Source: Kaiparowitsia implicata GSE-PSE-MK54-09C
Lineage (GTDB): Bacteria > Cyanobacteriota > Cyanobacteriia > Elainellales > Elainellaceae
DNA length: 37,835 bases
Reading direction: 5' to 3'
Assembly (NCBI GenBank): GCA_019359435.1
Contig: JAHHHI010000016.1
Location: 1 to 37,835 of the forward strand
Positions 1 through 11,582 of the stretch are shown piece by piece; the stretch's first letter is position 1, and every line of letters starts with the position of its first letter. The notes beneath the pieces are model-generated. The model searched no databases. It saw only the letters and a program-made list of their open reading frames with translations, and was not told where the DNA came from. The translations under genes and the position numbers were made by a program.

Positions 1-1
1 C

Positions 2-112
2 TTTCTCGTCAACCTGGTCTCGGGCCTGATTGCCTACGCCTACCACCCCGACAAGCCATCGTTGGGCATCCCAGATGATGAGCTTAAAGCCCTGCCACAA
101 GCCGCTTTTTAA
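2..112 (+). CDS. C-terminal end of an unidentified protein (cut by window edge)
   Basis: An open frame runs in from the left edge and ends at a TAA at 110-112, giving the last 36 residues of a protein. The visible part starts with a hydrophobic stretch (FLVNLVSGLIAYAY), consistent with the end of a membrane segment, and closes with a polar tail ending in ALPQAAF. I do not recognise the family, and too little is present to assign a function. That the frame is coding is inferred from its lack of stops and its natural-looking composition. Confidence 0.45.
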   Translation, partial: FLVNLVSGLIAYAYHPDKPSLGIPDDELKALPQAAF

Positions 113-308
113 CGGTCGAACTCAGGTGGGGTTAGGTTCTAGTCGCCGCGATGCTGCCGCTATTTCTCAACAGAGAAATTGGGGACGTTCATTTCTAAGG
201 GTTAGGGTGGGCCAGCCAAAGTGCGTAAACTCCAGCCCCAAATTTCGGGACTGGAGTTTGGCTAGTAGGTAGCCCGCTGGTATAGCGGGATGAGAGCGGG
301 CGATCGCC

Positions 309-821
309 CTAGCCCTTATACGCCGCAATCCCTTCTTCTACTAGCGAGAGCACCTGATCCGCATCCTTCCAACCCAAAATTTCCGTCACCTTTTTCTCTA
401 GGTTTTTGTAGGTGCGGAAAAACTCGGCCACCTCGTCTAGCCTGTGCGAAGCCACGTCGCTAAGAGACTTAACATGGGCATACCGGGGATCTTTGTCAGG
501 CACGCAGAGAATTTTCTCGTCGCGATCGCCCCCATCAATCATCTCTAGCATCCCAATCGGGCGCGCCGGAATCACGCAGCCCGGGAAGGTCGGCTGATCC
601 ATAATGACCATGCCATCTAGTGGGTCACCATCGTCCCCCAGCGTATTGGGAATAAAGCCATAGTCAAAGGGATACATGACCGAGGCATAGAGAACCCGAT
701 CAAGCGCAAAGCAATTTAAATCTTTGTCAAATTCATACTTATTTTTGCTGCCTGCGGGAATTTCGATCAATACATTGATCAGCCCGGGCTTTGGTTGGGC
801 TGGGATACGGGATAAGTCCAC
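309..821 (-). CDS. ppa: Inorganic pyrophosphatase (family I, soluble)
   Basis: This enzyme hydrolyses pyrophosphate to two phosphates in the cytoplasm and so pulls biosynthetic reactions forward. The 170-residue product matches family I throughout: the N-terminal [12 protein letters not shown] segment, [23 protein letters not shown], and the metal-binding signature DDGDPLD (Asp64, Asp66 and Asp69 in this numbering), with a further aspartate at about 101. I chose the GTG at 819-821 because cyanobacterial homologues begin directly at (M)[13 protein letters not shown] lies nine bases upstream of it. The frame stays open to an ATG at 863, which would add 14 residues foreign to the family. No partner gene is evident; the neighbour further upstream on the same strand is a small membrane protein. 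Confidence 0.95.
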   Translation of the reverse strand: MDLSRIPAQPKPGLINVLIEIPAGSKNKYEFDKDLNCFALDRVLYASVMYPFDYGFIPNTLGDDGDPLDGMVIMDQPTFPGCVIPARPIGMLEMIDGGDRDEKILCVPDKDPRYAHVKSLSDVASHRLDEVAEFFRTYKNLEKKVTEILGWKDADQVLSLVEEGIAAYKG

Positions 822-1054
822 GATGAGAGTCTCCAAATTCCTGTTGTAACTGCAACTCGACAAAATCCAAGGGACAACATTTGGCGATCATCGCCCGTTT
901 GCTGACACAGCAAAGCTTCCCTCGAATTTGCTCAATTGCAATTCTAGGGGAAGACGGACACGCGAACTGACTCTGCCCCAGAACTTGATGGAAACATCGT
1001 CTGCGGCAGAGTCGAGCAAATGCCGTTCAGGCTGCTATCTGAAGGAATGTAGTC

Positions 1055-1246
1055 CTAAGGGCGCGTCATCATAGGAGCCGAATAGCCGGGTGGCGGCAAC
1101 ACCTGCAAACTGGACGAGGAGAAATAGGCGATCGCCACGACCGGAATGGTCAACGTCATCAGGGCGATCAGCGCTCCAATTAATTCAGCAAGCCGATTGG
1201 AGACACGCTCAGGAGGGTTGTCGAGTTGACTACTACTAGATTCCAT
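1055..1246 (-). CDS. Small single-span membrane protein, conserved cyanobacterial type
   Basis: The product is 63 residues if translation starts at the ATG at 1244-1246. A polar N-terminus (MESSSSQLDNPPERVSNRLAE) is followed by one clear hydrophobic segment at about residues 20-40 and a short proline-rich tail ending PPGYSAPMM. The NPPERVSNRLAELIGALIA region resembles a small hypothetical membrane protein that I recall as widespread in cyanobacteria; its function is not known to me. The frame continues upstream to 1348, but those 34 extra residues are low-quality sequence, so the internal ATG is preferred. There is no strong Shine-Dalgarno sequence. Confidence 0.6.
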   Translation of the reverse strand: MESSSSQLDNPPERVSNRLAELIGALIALMTLTIPVVAIAYFSSSSLQVLPPPGYSAPMMTRP

Positions 1247-3130
<1,884 letters not shown>

Positions 3131-3352
3131 TGCATCTGTGAAGGAGCCGTGAGGATGTTACTGTTTATGGCTCTCTTTATCTGGATTTGGCTGAGTTCAC
3201 CTGAAGTTAGGATGTAGAGCGATTGGATCGCTCTTGCTGCAGGGATATCGGTTGGGAATGGCATCTACGCATGGCGTGGGTGCCATTCTGCCAGAAGGCC
3301 TCAGCACTGTGACTACCGCAATCTTTAATTCCTAGGTTCGAGACTCAAATCT

Positions 3353-3973
3353 GTGGATAAACTTTCGGATGAATTGCAACGTCACTTCTTTGATGAAGTG
3401 GAGTCAGAGACGGTAACACTCAATCGCATTCTAGTCATTGCAGGCGAACGAGTCTTTGGGTTTTTATTTGTGCTGCTGGCGCTGCCCTCGGCCTTGCCGA
3501 TCCCCGCTCCGGGTTTTGCTATGCCGTTTGGGGTGGTGTTGTTTGTCTTGGCAGTGCAGCTGATGGCTGGACGCAGAAAACCGTGGCTTCCTGACCGGCT
3601 CAAGCAATACCCCCTTGAGCTGAAGCAGGTGCAAGGCTTTCTTAAAACAGGATTACCCTGGCTCAAACGGATCGAAGCGCTAAGCCGACCCCGGATGGGT
3701 TGGTTCTGCAAAAGTTACCCAGGTCGAATGCTGATGGGGGCGGCGATCGCCCTCATGGCGATCTCAATGATGATTCCAATTCCGCTAACCAATACGCTGC
3801 CTGCTATTGGCATTTTTATTGTGGGCTTTGGGCTGCTGGATGACGATGGGTTTATTACCCTAGCGGGGCTGGTGGTCTGCCTGATGGGCGCATTGCTGAC
3901 CACGTCCATTTTAGTTTTTGGCTACACCGCAGTCCGTGCCACGATCGATGCCGTTAAAGGCTTTGTGTTTTAA
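3353..3973 (+). CDS. Exopolysaccharide synthesis ExoD-family membrane protein
   Basis: The product is 206 residues and integral to the membrane. Hydrophobic segments lie at about 30-48, 55-72, 128-145, 147-165 and 170-195, with a cytoplasmic-looking loop rich in basic residues between them (GRRKPWLPDRLKQYP). The layout, with LALPSALPIPAPGFAMPFG near the N-terminus and MISMMIPIP..NTLPAIGI later, matches the ExoD family. That family was named for a rhizobial gene affecting exopolysaccharide and alkali tolerance; its biochemical role is unclear. GTG at 3353 is the best start, because it begins the conserved DELQRHFFDEV helix and no ATG lies nearby. The gene converges with the large kinase, whose end is only 23 bp away. 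Confidence 0.8.
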   Translation: MDKLSDELQRHFFDEVESETVTLNRILVIAGERVFGFLFVLLALPSALPIPAPGFAMPFGVVLFVLAVQLMAGRRKPWLPDRLKQYPLELKQVQGFLKTGLPWLKRIEALSRPRMGWFCKSYPGRMLMGAAIALMAISMMIPIPLTNTLPAIGIFIVGFGLLDDDGFITLAGLVVCLMGALLTTSILVFGYTAVRATIDAVKGFVF

Positions 3974-3996
3974 CGCTATGTGCTGACGCTGTTGGC

Positions 3997-6900
3997 TCAT
4001 GCCACATCTGCCGGAATCTCGATAAGGAAGGTAGACCCCTCGCCGGGGGTAGACTGGCAGCGTAGGGTGCCACCATGCGTCTCTTCAACAATTTGTCGGG
4101 CGATCGCCAGGCCAAAGCCAGTGCCTTTGCCGACGGCTTTGGTGGTGAATAGGTGATCAAAGATGCGATCGCGCACGGTTTCGGGAATGCCAGGGCCATT
4201 GTCGGCGATCGCAATCTGCACGCGGTTATCATCTAGAACCTGCGTGCGAATTGTAATGAAGGGTAAGACGCCAGACTCGGGGTCGGTTGAAACGGCGGTT
4301 AAATCGGCCATCGGCTGAGCCGTATAGAACTCATCCAGCGCATCCACGGCATTGGCCAGCAAGTTCATAAACACCTGGTTGAGCTGTCCTGGAAAGCATT
4401 CCACCATCGGCAGGTCGCCGTAGTCTTTAACAATCTCGATGTCGCAGCGATGGTGGGTAGACTTGAGTCGGTGCTTCAAAATCAGCAGTGTGCTGTCTAA
4501 CCCATCGTGAATATTAAAGGGCACCTTGTGATCTTTATCGGCCCGAGAGAAGATGCGAAGGCTTGTGCTGATGCCGCGAATGCGATCGACCCCCAGATGC
4601 ATCGACTCGATCAGTTTGGGCAGATCGCTTCTGAGATACGCCAGATCAATCACCTCAATATAGTTTTCTATGGATGGATCGGGAGTGGGATAGTGCTGCT
4701 GATAGTGGTCAATGAGCCCCAGCAGATCCGCCACATACAGCTGAGCCGGTTTGAGATTGCCAGAGAGAAAGCCCAGAGGATTGTTGATTTCGTGGGCAAT
4801 GCCAGCCACTAAGTTCCCTAGGGTAGACATTTTTTCACTTTGCACCAGCTGGAGCTGCATCTGCTGCAAGTCTTGGAGCGATCGCTCTAATTGGTGCGTG
4901 GTGTCTTGGGCCTGTTGGTAGAGGCGAGCGTTTTGAAGGGAAATAGCGGCTTGGGCGCATAGGAGCTGCAATAACTCTTGGCGATCGCTCGTAAACACAT
5001 CTGCCACGAGGCGATTTTCGAGATACAGAACCCCAATTAACTGATTTTGGCGAAAAATCGGCAGGCACAGCAGGCTCTGAGGCTGATGTTGTAGTATGTA
5101 CGGATCTGCTGCAAACGCGGCCTCTTGGTCTGCTTGGTGCAGCACCAGTGGTTCCTGGGTGCGGCGCACGTAATGCAAGATTCCCTGGGGCACCATCGAG
5201 CTGTCTTCTAGAGGGACGGGCTGTAAGGTGCAGTGGGTTCCACGGCACGCCACGGCTACGGTCCAGACTTCTGTGTCGAGCACCAGCGCTCCGCCGTCAG
5301 CCCCAGCAGTTTCCATCATCACCCGCATCAGGGTTTCCAGCAGCTTGCTCAACTCAATTTCGCTAGAGACCGCCTGAGATGCTTTGAGAATGGTGGCTAG
5401 ATCCAGCTGCGTGGTCAGGCTGCTAGAAGAGGATGCGCCCGCATTGCCCATGACGGCATCGGTAGAGCGAGCCGCAAGGCTTGCAGTTGGATTTAGGATG
5501 GGGGCCAGCAGAGTCGCGTAGCGGTGTTCTAAATCAGTGACTTTGGCGATCGCACCCCATTGACCATATCGATAATAGGCGGCAATCAGGTAGGGTTGCG
5601 CGAGCTTGTCTTTGCCCCATTCTAAGAAAAAGCGGGCCGCTAACTCATTGGCGAGGGCTTCGTCTTGCAGGTTGCCGTGCTCCCCGGCTTGGGCGATCGC
5701 CCGGTCGTAATAGTCCAACGCAGCCAGGCGATCGCCCAGCACTCGATGCCGCTCCGCCTCAACCAGGTCATACTTATGGCCATAGTTCATGGGCGCATGC
5801 TCGGCCCAGTTATGCAGAATCGTTTGGTTGTGCAGCACGGTTGCCCAGTCTGCCGTCTGCTGCACTGCCGCATTGGGCAGCATTTGCGCCAGCAGCCCCA
5901 GTGACCCATAGCAGCAGTAGACCGCAACCTCCATTAAGGCTGCGACACTGCCGATGTAGCGCGCCGCCTCACGGGCGTGGTGGGCCGCTTCTACCCCGTG
6001 GCCAAACAGATAGTGCAGAATCAGCTTGGACAGGTGATAGGCGCAGAGCGACTGGTGGTTTTGTGCCGCCTGCCATCGAGGGAGCATGACGGTTTCATCA
6101 AAGCACTGGCCGACCAGCAGGCACGTATCGGCCGCCTCGCCTTGGAGGTTTAGGGTGACCTGTTGCCATAGCTGATTATAAGTGAGCTGAAACTCTTGCT
6201 TGCACACCCGCTGCACATCCATGGACTGCGCCTGGGCCTGCCGCACCTCGTCGAGGGGCTCACCGCTAAACAACCGATAGGCGCTGACGTTCATTGCAGA
6301 ATAGGTGGCGTACTCCAGGTTGCCGGTTTCTAGCCCCATGTGGATGGAGTCTTGAAACTTGCTGAAGGTGGCGCGAGCGTGCTCTTTGCGGTGGCGCACA
6401 TAGGCTTCGAATAGGTGCAGAATGCGACTGTCTTTTACATCCCACTGGTCGAGCAGGGCGATCGCTACTTGCCCAGCCTGGTGCGCTCGTTCCACTTCGT
6501 TAATAGCACCGCAGAGCCAGGCATAGGCAATATACGCAAACGGAGCCAAGGCCGAATGCCCCTGCTCTACGCAGAGCCGAAACTGAGTTTGCACAATCCA
6601 GCCGAAGAACTCAGGCTGGGTCTGATAGGCGGTTGTGGTCAGCGCCGAGAGAATTCGCAGCACCGCCAACTGGTGGGGAGCGGTCATGAGGGGGCACTGA
6701 TCGAGATCTTCTACCTGGGGCAGCGATACCGCGAGATGATCCCACCCCAACTCATTCGCAATGGGAAAGTGGAGGGTGTGCAGTGCCGCCATCCCCGCTT
6801 CTAGCGCCTGCGTCATTTCGAGCTGCGCCAAGTAGAACTGAATTTTGAGCTCATACACCTTAATTTGATCTAGGGTGTCGCGGGCGTGGCGCTCGATTAC

Positions 6901-9486
6901 GGCCACTAGTGCTGCCGATTGCTCATAGTCGGTGTGGAGGTAGGCCACTTCTGCGGCCTCACTATGGAGGTTGAGCACCAAGGGATAGACCTGCTCCCAA
7001 GCGGTGGGCGGCAGGCATTCAATCCCTTGCTGAAAGTAGCGGAGGGCGGTGGCGTAGGCGGTCGAGGCCTTGGCTTTTCGTCCTGCTGTCAAGTTGAGCT
7101 GCGCCAAGTTCTGCCGCTCTTGCGCGTCGGTCATCAGGCCAACGCCCTGATTTAGCTGGTTGACAATCTCAAAGCAGCGATCGCCCCGCTCTGCTCTAGC
7201 AATTTGGGCCAGCAACCGCTGCCCAATGGTTAAATGGGTCGCCTGAATCTGCGCCGATGGAATCAGCGCATAGGCGGCTTGCTGCACCCGGTCGTGCAGA
7301 AACCGATAGGTGGGGTTGGCCGCTGAGCTGGCTGGGGCCGGGTTTGCTGCATCGACAGGGGTGCGATCGAGAGCCTCTTCTAAACCGCTGTCTTGATAGA
7401 TTTTGTAATTGTCGCTCGTGGGCACAATTAGCCCCGTTTCTAAGGCTGGCCACAGGGTGGCTGCAATGGAAAACTCAGACTGCTGAGCGGCGATCGCCAA
7501 TGTATCTAGATCAAACTGATTACCCAGGCAGGCCGCCAACTGCATCGCCGCCTGGGTCTTAGTCGGCAACTTTTGCAACTGCTGCGCCATAAATTCCACC
7601 ACGTCACCCGTGAGCACGAGCTGCTGAATCGTAGGGAGGTCATACACCCAGGTTTGCGTCGTGGCGTCTAACCGAATGTAGTGGTCTGCGTGCAGCGCCT
7701 TCAGACATTGACTGGTGAAAAAAGGATTGCCCTGGGTCGTCTGATAGATGATGTGTGTTAGCGCAGTCGTCTGATCTGGAGCGGTGTTGAGGGTGTCTGC
7801 CACCAGGCAGTTTACGTCCGGTTCTGTGAGCGGCTGCAGCGTGATGATCTGAGGCGTGATCCCAGATCGACGCATGTCGTCTAGGCTAAGGGTTAGCAGA
7901 TGCCCAGGGGACACTTCGTTGTCGCGGTAGGCCCCAATCATCAGCAAGCAGCCACCCTCCTGCTCGCTTAGCAATAGCTTCAGCAGTTGCAGAGAGGCGA
8001 CATCTGCCCATTGCAAGTCGTCGAGAAAGATCACCAGGGGATGCTCTGCTGTCGCAAATACCTGAACAAAGCCCTGAAACACTCGGTTAAATCGATTTTG
8101 CCGCGCCGTTCCCGTCAGGTTAGGCACGGGCGGTTGAGGGCCAATGATATGCTCTAGCTCTGGAACCACGTTGATAATGACTTGCCCACTGTCGCCTACG
8201 GCATTGAGGATGCGCTGCTTCCACTGCTCTAGCGCCGCATCTGACTCAGCCAAAATCTGCGCCATCAAGTCTCGAAAGGCCTGCACCACAGCGCTGAAGG
8301 GAATATCGCGCTGAAACTGGTCGTATTTCCCCTTAATAAAGTAGCCCCGTCGCCGCAGGATAGGCTTATGCACCTCGTTGACTACGGCGGTTTTGCCAAT
8401 GCCTGAGAACCCCGCAACGAGAACCAGTTGCCGTGTCAGGGCAGACTCTGCGAGTTCGAGGCCTCCTGCCATGTGGTCAAAGGCGTTGAGCAGGGCCGTG
8501 ACATCTGCCTCACGCCCGTAGAGCTTTTCTGAAACGACGAAGTTATGCCCTTGATCGGTGCTGCCTAAGGAGAAAGGCGCAATGGTGCCCGTAGCAGTCC
8601 ATGCCTCTAGGCAGTGTTGGAGGTCAACTTGCAGGCCTGATGCACTCTGGTAGCGGTCTTCTGCCGTTTTTGCCAGCAGCTTGGCTACAATATCTGACAG
8701 CACCTCAGGCACCTCGGGCCGCAGCTCGTGAATGGAAGGCGGATGTTTGGCCAGGTGGCTGTGAATCAAGTCGAGGGGGTCATGAGTGGGGAAGGGCAGC
8801 TGCCCTGTGAGCAGTTCAAACAATGTGACCCCCAGAGAGTAGAAGTCGCTGCGGTAGTCAATGCCTCGGTTCATGCGTCCGGTTTGCTCGGGCGAGAGGT
8901 AGGCAAGGGTGCCCTGAAGCAGTTGGGTACTCTGCAGTTCCTGCGTCTCGCGGGGCAACTGTGAGGCGATCGAGAAGTCGGTGAGTTTGACCTGCTTGGT
9001 GTCGGGGTGAATCAGAATATTGGCAGGTTTGATGTCTTTGTGGATGATGCGGTGTGTATAAAGCTGGTGCAGGCTGATGCAGAGCTGTTGGGCGATCGCC
9101 AGCACCTCGGCAATAGGCAACTGAGCGGAGCTACTGGTTGCTGAAGCCAGGGCCAGATAATGCCCCAACGATATTCCGCCAAAGTCTTCTAGCACTAGGG
9201 CATAGCTGTTGCGGTATGGAACCAGCGCGAGCGAGCGGATGATGCCCGGTGCATTGCTAGCGTTGAGGATCTGCGTGACTGTATATTGGTTGCGCCACTG
9301 CACTAGGTCTGCCAGCGACGGGAACTCTTGTCGAGGGAGTTTGACGATGACCGGCTGGTCGGCAGAGAGATCCTGCCCTCGATAGACCAGCGTGCGTGGC
9401 CCTTCATAAAGCAATTCGATTAATTGATAGCCAGGGAGGGTTTCCGCAGCATCCACGGACTGAGCGGAACCGATGGAGCTTACCAT
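3997..9486 (-). CDS. Hybrid signalling protein: Ser/Thr kinase - AAA/NTPase - GAF - histidine kinase
   Basis: This is a giant sensor of 1829 residues from the ATG at 9484-9486. An N-terminal Ser/Thr kinase domain (about 20-290) shows the ATP lysine in VIVKL (about 49), the catalytic loop HKDIKPAN (Asp151), LTDFS in place of DFG, and SPEQTGRMNR in the activation segment. An AAA-type NTPase region follows, with Walker A GFSGIGKT (359-366) and a Walker B-like LVIFLDDLQWAD. A long helical, TPR-like region (about 830-1340) leads to a GAF domain (about 1375-1520) and a coiled coil. The C-terminal histidine kinase has AHEINNPLG with His1565, an N box, and G boxes DNGPGIP and GTGFGLAIA. This is the cyanobacterial HstK-type architecture, linking two phosphorylation chemistries. 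The ligand is unknown and no response regulator lies nearby. The frame extends to 9612, but those upstream residues lack kinase character. It is divergent from the ABC exporter. Confidence 0.92.
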   Translation of the reverse strand: MVSSIGSAQSVDAAETLPGYQLIELLYEGPRTLVYRGQDLSADQPVIVKLPRQEFPSLADLVQWRNQYTVTQILNASNAPGIIRSLALVPYRNSYALVLEDFGGISLGHYLALASATSSSAQLPIAEVLAIAQQLCISLHQLYTHRIIHKDIKPANILIHPDTKQVKLTDFSIASQLPRETQELQSTQLLQGTLAYLSPEQTGRMNRGIDYRSDFYSLGVTLFELLTGQLPFPTHDPLDLIHSHLAKHPPSIHELRPEVPEVLSDIVAKLLAKTAEDRYQSASGLQVDLQHCLEAWTATGTIAPFSLGSTDQGHNFVVSEKLYGREADVTALLNAFDHMAGGLELAESALTRQLVLVAGFSGIGKTAVVNEVHKPILRRRGYFIKGKYDQFQRDIPFSAVVQAFRDLMAQILAESDAALEQWKQRILNAVGDSGQVIINVVPELEHIIGPQPPVPNLTGTARQNRFNRVFQGFVQVFATAEHPLVIFLDDLQWADVASLQLLKLLLSEQEGGCLLMIGAYRDNEVSPGHLLTLSLDDMRRSGITPQIITLQPLTEPDVNCLVADTLNTAPDQTTALTHIIYQTTQGNPFFTSQCLKALHADHYIRLDATTQTWVYDLPTIQQLVLTGDVVEFMAQQLQKLPTKTQAAMQLAACLGNQFDLDTLAIAAQQSEFSIAATLWPALETGLIVPTSDNYKIYQDSGLEEALDRTPVDAANPAPASSAANPTYRFLHDRVQQAAYALIPSAQIQATHLTIGQRLLAQIARAERGDRCFEIVNQLNQGVGLMTDAQERQNLAQLNLTAGRKAKASTAYATALRYFQQGIECLPPTAWEQVYPLVLNLHSEAAEVAYLHTDYEQSAALVAVIERHARDTLDQIKVYELKIQFYLAQLEMTQALEAGMAALHTLHFPIANELGWDHLAVSLPQVEDLDQCPLMTAPHQLAVLRILSALTTTAYQTQPEFFGWIVQTQFRLCVEQGHSALAPFAYIAYAWLCGAINEVERAHQAGQVAIALLDQWDVKDSRILHLFEAYVRHRKEHARATFSKFQDSIHMGLETGNLEYATYSAMNVSAYRLFSGEPLDEVRQAQAQSMDVQRVCKQEFQLTYNQLWQQVTLNLQGEAADTCLLVGQCFDETVMLPRWQAAQNHQSLCAYHLSKLILHYLFGHGVEAAHHAREAARYIGSVAALMEVAVYCCYGSLGLLAQMLPNAAVQQTADWATVLHNQTILHNWAEHAPMNYGHKYDLVEAERHRVLGDRLAALDYYDRAIAQAGEHGNLQDEALANELAARFFLEWGKDKLAQPYLIAAYYRYGQWGAIAKVTDLEHRYATLLAPILNPTASLAARSTDAVMGNAGASSSSSLTTQLDLATILKASQAVSSEIELSKLLETLMRVMMETAGADGGALVLDTEVWTVAVACRGTHCTLQPVPLEDSSMVPQGILHYVRRTQEPLVLHQADQEAAFAADPYILQHQPQSLLCLPIFRQNQLIGVLYLENRLVADVFTSDRQELLQLLCAQAAISLQNARLYQQAQDTTHQLERSLQDLQQMQLQLVQSEKMSTLGNLVAGIAHEINNPLGFLSGNLKPAQLYVADLLGLIDHYQQHYPTPDPSIENYIEVIDLAYLRSDLPKLIESMHLGVDRIRGISTSLRIFSRADKDHKVPFNIHDGLDSTLLILKHRLKSTHHRCDIEIVKDYGDLPMVECFPGQLNQVFMNLLANAVDALDEFYTAQPMADLTAVSTDPESGVLPFITIRTQVLDDNRVQIAIADNGPGIPETVRDRIFDHLFTTKAVGKGTGFGLAIARQIVEETHGGTLRCQSTPGEGSTFLIEIPADVA

Positions 9487-9767
9487 GACAGCATGAATGG
9501 TATAGAACGGATGTGGGTGAACGATGCAGTCGCATAACGCAGGGCAAAGGCCGCTGCCTAGAGCCGACTGTTGACGAAGGGACGAGCGATCATCGCGGGC
9601 AGACCCTGACACCCTGAGGCTTGGGGATGACTATAGCATCTCAATAATTCTTATTAGGATGCCCATTTTGCTCAGTTTACTAGCAGGATAGCCGGATTGC
9701 TCTCGAAAGCTGATAGCCTAGCAGAACGGGATATTTGGCTACAAATTGGCAGCCCGCTGACTAGACA

Positions 9768-11507
9768 TTGGCTAGAGACCTAACGCAACGTTCTAATTAC
9801 AGGCGGCTGTTGCCGCTGCTGCGACCGCAGGGGCGCACCATTACCCTGGCGCTGATGTGTACGGCAGTGTTTACAGCTGCCTGGCCGCTGACGGCATGGC
9901 TGGCTGGCAAGCTGCTGTCTGCGCTGGTTGGGGGCAACCTCCGCACCTTGGTTCTGCTATCTGCGGTGGTAGCGGCAATTTTTCTGGTGCAAAAAATTGC
10001 CCAGTATGGGCAAGATTCTCTGATGGCACGGGCGGCGCTGGCGATCGCCCTTGACCTGCGCCAGCGCACCTACACCCATCTGCAACGCCTCAGCCTCAGC
10101 TACTTTGAGCGGGCGCAAACCGGAGATCTCACCTATCGCCTCACAGAAGACATCGACCGCATTGGCGAAGTCATTAACAAAGTCTTTCACGACTTTGTGC
10201 CCTGCCTGTTGCAGCTAATCGTTGTGTTTGGCTACATGATTTATCTCAACTGGCAGTTGACCCTAGCCAGCATTGTAGTTGCACCGCTAATGGCGGTGCT
10301 GATTGGCTGGTTTGGCGAGCAATTGATGGCGACCTCTCGCAAAAGCCAAAACCTGGTCTCAGATTTATCGTCTTTATTAACCGAGGTATTTAGCGGCATT
10401 CGCCTGGTTCGCGCCTTTGCAGCAGAGGACTTTGAGATTCAGCGATTTGGTCAAGAGGCCGAGCGCAATCGCCGTGCCAAGTATGCCACCGCTTGGATTA
10501 AGGCGGTGCAGTATCCCGTGGTGGGATTTCTGCAAACCCTCAGCATTTTGCTGCTGCTGCTGCTGGGGGGCTGGCAAATTTCGACGGGGAATCTAACGGG
10601 CGAGGCGTTCGGGAGCTTTGTTGTGGCAGTGGCCTGGCTGATTGACCCCATCGCCCACCTGACTGAAAACTACAACGAGTTCAAACAGGGAGAAGCCTCG
10701 GTTGATCGCATATTTGAACTACTGGATCTCGAGCCTGCGGTGGTGGAGCTGCCCGGGGCGATCGCCCTACCTCGCGTGACGGGCAAGGTGGAATACCAGA
10801 ATGTCAGCTTTGGCTATGAGCCAAGAGCGCCCGTGTTGAGCCACCTCAACCTGCTGGCTAAGCCGGGAGAGGCGATCGCCCTTGTGGGTGCCTCGGGTGC
10901 GGGCAAAACCACCCTGGTCAATCTGTTGCCCCGGTTCTACGATCCCCAAGGGGGAACCATTTGGGTGGATGGGGTGGATATTCGCCAGGTTACGCTGCGC
11001 AGTCTGCGTCGCCAGATTGGCATTGTGCCCCAAGAGAGCATTTTATTTTCGGGAACCATTGCCCAGAATATTGCCTTTGGGCAGCCAGAGTTTGAACTAG
11101 ACGCCGTGGAAGAGGCGGCGCGCATTGCCAACGCTCACCAGTTCATCACCCAATTTGCCCAGGGCTACCACACCTGGGTCGGCGAGCGGGGTGTCAATTT
11201 GTCGGGTGGGCAGCGGCAGCGCTTGGCGATCGCCCGAGCTGTGCTGCTCAATCCCCGCATCCTGATTCTGGATGAAGCCACCTCAGCCCTCGACTCTGAA
11301 TCAGAAGCGCTGGTGCAAGAGGCGCTGGAACGACTCATGTGCGATCGCACTGTATTTATCATTGCCCACCGACTGGCCACAGTGCGCCGGGCTCACCGCA
11401 TCCTGGTGCTCGAACAGGGCCAAGTGGTCGAATCTGGAACCCATGACGCCTTAATCCTGCAGCAGGGCCGCTATGCCCGCTTCTACGCTCAGCAGTTTTC
11501 TGGATAA
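9768..11507 (+). CDS. ABC exporter, fused transmembrane and ATPase domains (MsbA-like half transporter)
   Basis: The 579-residue product is a half transporter expected to work as a homo- or heterodimer, pumping a lipid, peptide or drug-like substrate out of the cytoplasm. Residues 20-310 form the six-helix membrane domain, including the coupling region LSLSYFERAQTGDL. Residues 340-579 are the nucleotide-binding domain: Walker A GASGAGKTT (374-382), Q-loop Gln422, signature LSGGQ (478-482), Walker B ILILDEATSALD and an H-loop IAHRLAT. The start is TTG at 9768. An in-frame TAG at 9762-9764 excludes an earlier start, and the next ATG lies inside the first helix. The substrate cannot be read from sequence. 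The divergent neighbour is the giant kinase, with which it shares a 281-bp upstream region. Confidence 0.9.
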   Translation: MARDLTQRSNYRRLLPLLRPQGRTITLALMCTAVFTAAWPLTAWLAGKLLSALVGGNLRTLVLLSAVVAAIFLVQKIAQYGQDSLMARAALAIALDLRQRTYTHLQRLSLSYFERAQTGDLTYRLTEDIDRIGEVINKVFHDFVPCLLQLIVVFGYMIYLNWQLTLASIVVAPLMAVLIGWFGEQLMATSRKSQNLVSDLSSLLTEVFSGIRLVRAFAAEDFEIQRFGQEAERNRRAKYATAWIKAVQYPVVGFLQTLSILLLLLLGGWQISTGNLTGEAFGSFVVAVAWLIDPIAHLTENYNEFKQGEASVDRIFELLDLEPAVVELPGAIALPRVTGKVEYQNVSFGYEPRAPVLSHLNLLAKPGEAIALVGASGAGKTTLVNLLPRFYDPQGGTIWVDGVDIRQVTLRSLRRQIGIVPQESILFSGTIAQNIAFGQPEFELDAVEEAARIANAHQFITQFAQGYHTWVGERGVNLSGGQRQRLAIARAVLLNPRILILDEATSALDSESEALVQEALERLMCDRTVFIIAHRLATVRRAHRILVLEQGQVVESGTHDALILQQGRYARFYAQQFSG

Positions 11508-11516
11508 GTTCAGGAC

Positions 11517-11582
11517 GCTGCCCAAATGCTGCCCAGATGCTGCCCAGATGCTGCCCAGATGCTGCCCAGATGCTGCCCAGAC
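11517..11582. repeat. Six tandem copies of an 11-bp unit
   Basis: The unit GCTGCCCAGAT is repeated six times with a strict 11-bp period starting at 11517, 11528, 11539, 11550, 11561 and 11572. The first and last units are slightly degenerate. The array begins 10 bp after the stop codon of the ABC exporter. It lies in a 660-bp non-coding stretch before the cox operon. Confidence 0.9.
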
